Part shown: piece after piece, positions 56,027-64,000 of the stretch
Layout of the letters: each line of letters begins with the position of its first letter
Numbering within the stretch: position 1 is the stretch's first letter
NCBI GenBank assembly: GCA_015847255.1
Contig: JADLZK010009251.1
Coordinates: 310,001-374,000 of the forward strand
Length of the DNA: 64,000 nucleotides
Reading direction: 5' to 3'
Origin: Hyparrhenia diplandra
Lineage: Eukaryota; Streptophyta; Magnoliopsida; Poales; Poaceae
The notes under the pieces: model-generated
What the model was told of the DNA's origin: nothing
Databases searched by the model: none
Seen by the model: the letters and a program-made list of their open reading frames with translations, nothing else
Position numbers and translations under genes: made by a program

Positions 56027-59000
56027 TTATGACGGTGGGAAGAACCGGTTGAGGTTGAACGGCAGATTGTAGAACTCCTCATTCCGGCTGTCCCCACGAA
56101 ATGTCCTGAACCTAGCCCACCAAGGCATCCCACGGTCCTTCGCCCTGTTCCTCACGTCCAGCGTGTTGTCTAGGACCACTGAAATGATGAACCCGACGGT
56201 CGGGGGTGAGGAGAAGATGGTGTTGATAAGGTCATTGAACTGCATATTGCACAAGAATTGTTAGGTTGAGCTCAGAACTCAAGCAAGTTTTCAGCTAACA
56301 AGCAGCAAGTTTAGGAGAGCAGGAGGGCTACATACCCATCCAGCTCTGGTGTGTGACGGTCCATGCTGATTGGCCATTGTAAACCGGAAGAAGTACTCCG
56401 GGATGGAGATGCCAAGGAACAGTGACATGCCGATAATGAAGAGGCTGCGCATCGAGTTCATGTTGATGAACTGCATAAAGGAGAGCCCCACAGCACCTGA
56501 AAACACCCAAAAAGACAGTGCTTAGAGAGCTCTGTCTAGTGAAATAAGCAAACCTAATCACAGCATGGAGAGAACAATGGATAACAGAGATATTTTCTTT
56601 TGGCATTGGAATATTACGTACCGACATAGCCAAACAATACACAGTATATAGCAGCAAACAGTGTGAATGGAATTGAGGCAAACAGTGCTCCAAATTTCCC
56701 TGAAGCCATAAAATGAGTTCAGAACCAGAGAAAGATTGGTTTAGTGTCATTTTATTGACTGTACTGGCAATAATAATTCACCTAGGATGGAGAAGAAGAT
56801 CATGAACCCAGCGGAGATCTGAATGACTCTTCTGCTACCAATCCTGGTTGATCCTAGGAGACCAACGTTCTCCCTGTTAGGCAAAGTAATATCCACGATG
56901 TCAGGAATGGCATGGCACGGGACATGGATCTGGATGCAAACTCGTTGTGACAAAATAAGAAGACACACTTACACAGAGACAGTAGAGCCGCTGGCAGTAC
57001 CAAATAGCCCATCTAATAGCAGCCCGATTCCCTGATTTTTCACATGTCAGAAGACAGAAAAAATAAATTTTAATCTTCTCATAGAGGAGTCACCAATAAG
57101 ATAGTAGTATCTCAATGTTTCTTAGTGTATGACAAGAACTGACCTGCCATCCAATTCCCCTGCTCAGGACAAATGGTGGTGGGGGCGTTGCACTTGCCAA
57201 CCGGGCAGCAGCCTTAAATGCTCCGGTAGACTGCAATGCTCAAAATAGTCAGACATATCAGTTCAGCACGATGTCAAGTAACTGTATTATCTATGCTTCT
57301 AGTAATGGGATGTTATGGCGCTTGGAACCATTTGCCCCATCTGTTATCTGGCATTTGAGGGCTGGGGGAATGGTATCCACCAGTTTTTGTCATGCCCCAT
57401 CTTTTCTTTTCTCTTACATTCTACAACAACACTATACTATAGTTCAGGTCTCCTTGGCATCGCAATAGCTTGACTGTAAATATTCAGTCACATAGCATTC
57501 GACAGCATTTCAAATTTAAATTTTTAGGTGTCATGGTTTGAATAACTTGAATTTTCGCAAGCCATTCTTTTTTAAAACACTAAAACATAGTTTATATGAT
57601 ATGATCTTGAGTTATTGGGTTAATTGCAAGAAATAGGACCATACACTTTGTTTAAATATTTGATCCTATATTTAAAAGTGAAAGCCACTTTTTCTACCCA
57701 AAAGCATACTGCCATGTAGGATTGCACAGATGGGAGACCCCTCAAATCTCCCCAAACTTTGAGAGAGAGATGGGGGAGATGGGTGCACAGATGATTTCTC
57801 TATTAGATTGCAGTTTTGTACAATGAGGAGAGAAAACAGATGGGGAAGTGTTTTAAGGGGTTTCCTTGGAGATGCCCTTACCTCTACCAAGGACACCACC
57901 ACAGCAGCCATCATGCCAAATGAATGATCTGCGCTGAAAGTCGGGGGACCCCATTGCAGTGGGTATGGAACACCAAACCTGAGGAGATCAAACAAGTTCA
58001 TTCCATAAATGTGAAAGAATGAGATGAAAATAAAGAAGTGGTTGAAGCATCAATCTACAGACCATGGCATGGTTGTGATGAGGTTGGCACGGTCAGTTCG
58101 GCAGTTGAGCTGGGTGACCTGCGAACTATGTTTGTATGCCCCACTCACAGTGAGGATGTGGGCATATAACCAGACAAGTGCGATAGAGATTAGCACTGCG
58201 AACCTCTCCAATATCGGAAAATGGCACACTTGTACGTGCTTCAGATATTGGGAAAGTGCCACAAACAGGACAAGCATCGGAAGACCAATCTCCACACATG
58301 TTCCAATCTAAGAACATCAAATCGACTAATTAGCTTTGGGGAAGAATACTGATATACACTACTATAACACACTTCATAGTAACTGAGTTAATATGATTTA
58401 AATGAACTTCTCTAAAGTCCCCATGTAAGAAACATATATACTGACAGTACAAGCCACATATTATTGATAATGATAAGAGCAAATTATTAGTTGAGCTTTT
58501 ACCACTGGGAATCCTCTCTCAAAAAGACCAAGCCCTGCCAATGCCATAACTGGAACCATCCCAAGTGGGCTGAAGAACCTGCAACAGGAATATCAAAACA
58601 TCTTACGATTCCTATCGTCAATTCGAAGGTTGCAAGCATGTCACACTGCTTTTGGCTAATGATACAACAATTGAATGTGTGAGTAGTCTGTACCTGGAGC
58701 ATACCCCCCACAATTGGCTGTAGCCAAGTATTATCTGAATGCAGGATGATATTATCAGGGCTCCCTGTATGGCTCTCATGGTCATTGTGAACCTCTGCAA
58801 TAAGAGAAAACATGTGAGTTGTGGCACTGATATGACTTAATATACTAACTAGTTAAAAGAACAATGATCATTGCACACTTACTGTATGGCCATCAGCAAT
58901 CTGTATCAGTGAGGGGTCACTGATTATTGATATGACTGGGATTAGGAATGCATAAGACCCACCGATGACGGTTGGCAGACGAGTTCCAAACAGAGTTTGG

Positions 59001-59857
59001 AGCATTGTGTTTATCCCAGTCACAAGCAGCACTGTCTGTACCACCTTTGCCTTGTCATGCTGGATGCAAACAAACAGGCAATAATGTAGCAATCAGGATG
59101 GACTCTATCAATGAGAAACAGTACATAAAAAGATCCATCATCCAAAAAGATGAATTCTGGATACATGCAAGTGAGCGTGAGCACATTATCATGGCACAAG
59201 GCTAACAAAAAATCTCAAGGACACTAGCTGGAATAGAAAATATCTTAGCTTTAAACATCGAGGTTATTAATTCTATAACATCAAATACTATCAGATATGT
59301 AATAACAAAATACATATGAAATCAAATAACATGACCAGTATCATCAACCTTATAACATTTACACTGGAAAATGAAAATGATGACATCAAAACATGACTTT
59401 CTGTGCTTAAATGACATGGATAATCTAGAATTAAATCTAACATTTGAATTCTAATTTATTTTAAGATAAACACCAATATAGCACAGAGCAATCAGATATG
59501 GCACAGAGTAATTAGATATTAGCAACAACAAAGTTGAATAACGAAAGGACTCTTACGGCATTTCCTCCCATGAGGGGGAACCAACAAGGTGGGGATCATC
59601 ACTGCTGTCCCCAAGCACAGGATGAAATGCTGGAAGCCCAGCAAAACAGCCCCTCCTGCGCCATGAAAGAGACACACATATTTAGTGCCATAAAGTCACT
59701 CACAGCATAGCTAGATGAATGAATCATAAGCCTAGGTGCCTGAGTACTTACCCCAGGATGGGTTGGAGTCTATGCAGTACTCCATTCCCAGCAGCTGGTC
59801 CATGGGAGGGTGGCTCATCTCCTCTGGTTTCATGTCAGCCACCATCTCCATGGCCAT
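56027..59857 (-). CDS. Nucleobase-ascorbate transporter (NAT/NCS2 family), 13 coding exons; one-base frameshift in exon 2
   Basis: Exons: 59857-59752, 59655-59557, 59059-58883, 58794-58694, 58578-58503, 58307-58063, 57978-57882, 57230-57144, 57031-56973, 56873-56782, 56699-56622, 56496-56336, 56239-56027; all GT-AG. The product, about 520 residues, is a multi-span membrane transporter for purines/uracil-type bases. Diagnostic features are the QH of GFQH in TM1 (exon 2), the NAT signature ENVGLLGSTR (exon 10), YPLQWGPPTFSADHSFGMM (exon 7) and the plant C-terminus FRTFRGDSRNEEFY...RFFPPS. It resembles Arabidopsis NAT1/2-type proteins. Exon 2 has five C in GTTCCCCCTCATGGG where the family's LVPLMGGNA needs four, shifting the frame. 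All other exons are open and in phase. Alternative ATGs at 59851 and 59845 are close by. Confidence 0.93.
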
Positions 59858-59871
59858 CGGAGGGTCTTCCT

Positions 59872-60275
59872 CTGCTTTGCCCACGACGATCAATACCAAC
59901 CAAGCAGGAAAAAAGAAACAGCTTCAGTATTTATTCCATATGGCAGGTTAGTGAGGTAGAGGTAGGCCAGCAGTAAAGTTGCAAGCTTTATGGTCCTACA
60001 GCATCAGATGCCACAGGAATTCATTCTACAGAAAAAAATAAAGCGTCATTCTTTTCCCACAAAGGTGTGCAAACTTTCAGATGTGAAACAACGAAGGGTT
60101 GCAAAACAGTACCTCTAAACATGAAACTAAAACTAGACAAAACAATGCTTAGTGAATGATCAAGAACTTAGTGAGCCTAAACACTCGAGAGAGGACCAAA
60201 AATCTTCAACGCTGAGGAATTCGCCAACACATGCCAAATAAAGAAACCACGAAAAACACCGCACAAAATGCTCAC
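59872..60275 (-). other. Probable 5' UTR intron of the transporter gene
   Basis: On the minus strand GATTCG|GTGAGC at 60275 is a good donor. A pyrimidine-containing stretch ending GCAAAGCAG (about 59872) is a possible acceptor 15 bp before the start codon. This is inferred from signals only. Confidence 0.5.
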
Positions 60276-60402
60276 CGAATCCTGGTGACAATTATCGGAG
60301 AAATCCACAGAAGCAGCAAGGGAGAAATCTCCTCCGAGAATGTTACTGAATGCTGCAAAATGCTCTCAGATCCACGGCTGAAGCAAGCCAGGAAGGCGCT
60401 GG

Positions 60403-60409
60403 ATTTATA
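60403..60409 (-). promoter_or_regulatory. TATA box of the transporter gene
   Basis: CTATAAATCC on the minus strand, about 125 bp upstream of the proposed leader donor. It puts the transcript start near 60375. Confidence 0.6.
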
Positions 60410-60565
60410 GGCCCCTGGAGGGTGCGGTAACGGAAACAGCGAATTGTTGCTTTCAAAAACAATCGGTTTTCCAAAGATTTACGGTGGAGGCAGAGGGGTT
60501 TAGAGGGGAGCCTATGCTGCGAGGAAGGGGGAAAGCTGGGGACGGGACAAAAGAGGGAATCATTC

Positions 60566-60588
60566 AGAGAGAGAGAGAGAGAGAGAGG
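60566..60588. repeat. (GA)n microsatellite upstream of the transporter gene
   Basis: Uninterrupted GA dinucleotides followed by a G run, about 190 bp upstream of the inferred transcript start. GA/CT tracts are common in grass promoters. Confidence 0.8.
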
Positions 60589-61079
60589 GGGGGTTGTCTG
60601 TACTCTGTTCTCTGTTGTGCATTGCTTTGTTGTTTGCATGCACTTCATTTCATCGCTCTACTCAACTCTGCTGATCTGCTCCCTTTCTCTCTCATATTAA
60701 CTCAATGGCCAGTCTCTCCTCTCCTCACTCCATTGCCTAGGTAGGGATTAAATTGGACAGATATTTTCCCTGTCAGTTACCACATGAGAGGCCTGGGCTG
60801 TTTGGTTGGCCGCTACAACTTGTCACACATGCTTGCTAGCGTTTGGTTAAGCATCTAAATTGGTTAAGTCATAGTTTTTTGTATAGTATCTAGTAGTACT
60901 AGTTTTAGCCACAGGTGATCTTTTGCTGGCCACGAAAGTTTGGTGCCGTGGAGTCCGCGCATGGCAGCGTCCCAGTGTGGGTGGGCCCATGTCCTAGGTG
61001 CTGGGTAGTGATGCTATTTGTAAAGCAGTATTAGTTTCTATGTTCTTTATTAGTTCGTTTGCCTAAGAACATATGAAGG

Positions 61080-62270
61080 GCCTTCTACTAATAACGTTAC
61101 ACAATATCTTTCTTTCTCGAAGATTATATGCCTTGTACTGAGATATATAGTGATAATAATTAAGTAGCGTAGCAGCTTATTATCTCTAGATTTGTTTAGT
61201 AATATATGGCATTTGTTAGTTCCATAGTAGCATTTATATCTCTAATAAGATTGTTAGAGTGAAACCTTTCTATCCCTATAAGACTGTTTTAGCAGCTTGA
61301 AAACGGATTACATGTCATAGTGAGTGGAGCCCTTCTACTGGTAACCTTTATGCACCACATTTTCATCTCTAAGATTGTTTGATAGTGAGGCGATGACAAT
61401 CCTCCTTTTTATCTTGTTTGGTTAATGTGAAAGAAGCTAATTATGCTGCCAAAACAGCGTGATGTCTGCTTTGGGGTTTGAGCATGGTGAGTAGGGTTCA
61501 TCCGTCTGTTAGTAACATTACATACTACTGTAGCTTTCAATCTCTAATAATGTTTACTAGCAAAGCAATGAAAATTAACTAAGTAACATATTTCGAATTT
61601 AAGATTGCTAATGTATTATGTGCCACTCCGAGTTAGGACAATTTATAGTAATATTTTACAAAGTAGCTTTGTATCAGGAAGATTCTTTTGTTCATGATGA
61701 GATAATGATGACAACCAAGCAACAATTTCCTCTCTAAGATTATTAGTTTGTGTGTGTGAAAGAGAAAATAATGAATTTATGAAGCACGTTTGTCTTTAAC
61801 ATTATTCCATATGGAGTTAATAATAACCAAGCATCTATCTATCTTTAAGATTGTTAGGCAGTGTCACAACCCAAAAAATGTGTGCCTTTATTTACAAGTA
61901 TGGCTATCCTACTAGTAACATCTACATACTAGTTGTCTATCTAAATATTTTTGTCTAGTAGTAAAATAAATAACAATCAATTGCAGCTCTCTATCTCTAA
62001 TATTGTTTGCTAGTGTGACAACATTAATTAGTAGTGTGCAATTGAGTGAGCTGTCTATCTATTTGTAACGTCAACATAAAAAAAGTTTCTACTGTTCAGC
62101 AGTAGCGAGACAACAATAAAAAAAATATTATTTATCTGTATTTGTTTGGTAGTGTAACAATAGTTATATGTCAATGTGAGTGAGGCCTATTTACTAGTAA
62201 GTTTTATACATTAGCTTTCTATCTCTTAGATTATTTGAAAGCGTGGCACTATGAGCTATGCATTGGAAGA
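61080..62270. repeat. Degenerate repeat field with TCTCTAAGATTGTTT-like motif
   Basis: A module recurs about eight to ten times at irregular spacing of about 70-210 bp. It has CTACTAGTAAC(A)TTTACATACTA, then CTATCTCTAAGATTGTTT, then TAGTGTGACAATAATTA-like text. Examples start near 61180, 61355, 61540, 61720, 61840, 61985 and 62215. No coding sequence. Confidence 0.6.
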
Positions 62271-62629
62271 TATAGTGCACCAAAACCCCATTGGTGACTC
62301 TTTTTTTCTTTTTATTCAGGCATATTCAATGTAAATAAGTATAAATGAATCTATACATATAATTAGATTTGAAAGTCCGACATGAGACTAGCATAGAAAA
62401 AACACAAATAGAAGCCAAATCACAAAGTTATTAACCTAGCAAAGAAATGAGCAAAGTGATACAGATGACTCATGTGTAAAATAATTGATTCTTTTCAGAA
62501 AGCGGATGCCTTATTTATGCCCCAATCCAGATTTGAACACATATGGAAACACAGTTCAAAATTTTAGAACAACAAGTATTTAACTTAAAACTAATAATAA
62601 TGCAGGTAATTAAGAAATAATGCATTCAC
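62271..62629. other. Unassigned AT-rich stretch
   Basis: No feature recognised. Confidence 0.5.
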
Positions 62630-62906
62630 CTATTGGTAGTTCCAAACGGTGAGGAGAAGAATCAACACCATCGTCGTCGTGGTTGACATACATGATGTGC
62701 CAATAACCAACAAGAGCAATATTAGGAGCCGCACCCGGGGGCCAAGCCTCACAACATGCTTCATTATTCTCATTTGGTTGTAGATCTGGATGTTTGACCA
62801 CCAACTTACAACAAAGAAGATGAGGCGATTGATAAACATTGCCATCGAGAAGGTTTATGGGGCTCAAGCTGGAAAAGAAACGTTTTTTAGGCAAAATTAG
62901 AGGCAA
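62630..62906 (-). other. Possible single exon of an unknown minus-strand gene
   Basis: Minus-strand sequence between an acceptor-like TTTCTTTTCCAG (about 62869) and a donor-like AATAG|GTGAATG (about 62630). Two frames are open: one gives MAMFINRLIFFVVSWWSNIQ with a hydrophobic C-terminal half, the other a polar 98-codon reading with CCEAWPPGAAPNIALVGYWH. Neither matches a family I know. Confidence 0.3.
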
Positions 62907-63016
62907 TTATATCTTCTCAATATATTACAAAGTATATAAACTCCACTTAATAATTCCATGAAAGACTATTAATGAATCAAAGGAAGTTAGTCTTTATCCT
63001 AGACCTGCAGAGTTTA

Positions 63017-63101
63017 TATAGAAGTTATACTTGTATCTGGTGATTTCAACAATGCTTGTCAAATCTAAAAAATTACCCAACAGATAAGTATAACTTCTAT
63101 A
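63017..63101. repeat. Inverted repeat (possible hairpin)
   Basis: ATAGAAGTTATACTT at 63017-63031 pairs perfectly with AAGTATAACTTCTAT at 63087-63101, separated by about 55 bp. No terminal signature of a known MITE is evident. Confidence 0.6.
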
Positions 63102-64000
63102 GTCGCACAACCCTTCTTCATCCCCCCGCAATGTGTCTTCCCTGCGGTCTTTTTTTCTTCCTCCCTGCGCCTTCCTGCCGCCCCTCCCCCCACCCTCCAA
63201 AAGCGGGAGGGTCGCATCTCGTTGCCTCACCGCCCAACCCACCGTTTGCGCCCTACCTCCTCAAACCCACCCCCTAACCATAGGGCGACGTGCTAGAGGC
63301 GAAATCCTCTCATCCACGTCCCTGCCCTCCATCCCCGCTTCCATCATCGGCAACGAGCGGCTTACTCACCACCTCGCCATGCCATCTGCAACTAGCCCCC
63401 ACCAACCCTAATCACAACAGCGAGAACTATTGCACGCCCCTCGCCACCAACCCTACCCAACCGCTATCTCCTGCCGCACTGGTGGCCATCGTCCTCGCCA
63501 TTGTCTCTCCCACCACCACCGCCGTGTCATGACCACCTCTCCCTAAAATCCTCTTTCTAAGGCCGCCAAGGAAAATCCTAACCCCTTCGGAACCCTACCG
63601 CCGATGACTTCCTCTCCTTCCTCAACAACACGGATGCGGGTGCGAGCACGTGGATCATGCGCTCGGCACGTCACGCAACGCGTCACGTAATAGAATTTGC
63701 ATAAGAATTATGTAGATCACAACTTGTTGAATCTATGAAACATACCTGATATGGGGTGATTAATCGTAGATCCGCAAAAAATTCAATTAGCCCAAGAAGG
63801 ATTTTGCTACCAAGGAAGCATTAAATTGAGGCCAATGTTAGGTTCTTGGGTATTGTTGAGGTGTTTGTTGTCCTTTCTATCGATGTCGTTTAAATAGAGG
63901 GAAGTTGCCTTGGATACCACTAGTGACGCACTCGTAACGCGTCTAAGCTTATGGCGTGTACATCGGTGATTGCATGAACATGGGACGAGAAGGAGGACCG
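63102..64000. other. Unassigned right end of the window
   Basis: A C-rich stretch (63120-63620) with short overlapping Pro/Ser frames, then mixed sequence. It could be decayed transposon DNA or the start of a gene beyond the window. Nothing is supportable. Confidence 0.4.

Noticed and set aside
59719..59976. Plus-strand ORFs over the transporter's first exon, and others at 56823, 58024 and 58972
   Set aside because: Antisense shadows of the minus-strand exons.

Overview
The window is nuclear DNA of a grass (Poaceae-like). The signs are GC-rich coding exons beside AT-rich introns, a GPI-anchored DOMON protein and a nucleobase-ascorbate transporter of plant type, a plant tRNA-Tyr with its intron, and dense nesting of LTR retrotransposons, Stowaway, hAT and CACTA elements. 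The species cannot be fixed from the sequence alone. No prokaryotic-style operon, CRISPR array or replication origin is present.

Layout. 1-7671: minus-strand non-autonomous LTR retrotransposon A, cut by the window start, with a solo LTR (6298-7661) in the last bases of its right LTR. 8976-10549: LINE-like retroposon with 17-bp target duplications. 10900-11830: frameshifted remnant of an unknown plant protein. 12604-17634: structurally complete but decayed Ty1/copia element, inside an LTR of an older gypsy element whose decayed integrase lies at 21053-21740. 22524-23287: AIR12-like DOMON gene. 23996-24176: Stowaway MITE. 25529-28952: four-exon mitochondrial-type IscA/HesB iron-sulfur assembly gene with a hAT MITE in intron 3. 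29450-36105: non-autonomous LTR retrotransposon B, same family as A, inserted four codons into a small GC-rich ORF. 36484-39882: solo copia LTR containing a collapsed gypsy LTR unit (36822-38417). 40549-48744: decayed minus-strand Ty3/gypsy chromovirus whose 5' LTR holds another LTR element (45476-48670). 49249-53432: a relative of that element, carrying a plant GH1 (linker-histone globular) domain fragment, a CGGGTA-rich insertion and a 719-bp CACTA element. 53724-54751: a second LINE-like retroposon. 55308-55393: tRNA-Tyr. 56027-59857: thirteen-coding-exon nucleobase-ascorbate transporter gene. 61080-62270: degenerate repeats upstream of that gene. The right end is mostly unassigned.

Three host genes (AIR12-like, IscA-like, transporter) are unrelated single-copy-type genes and do not form a pathway. 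Each is intact except for one single-base change in or beside a homopolymer. That points to consensus sequencing error at least as strongly as to three separate inactivations.

Insertion order can be read from target-site duplications: ACCGT, CTCTC, ACCTC, CATAT, AAGGG, TATAA, TAGAC, GAT, the 8-bp GAGTTAAG, and 16-17 bp duplications for three retroposed pieces. The least expected item is the GH1/HMGA-like globular domain fragment just inside the 5' LTR of the 49249-53432 element.
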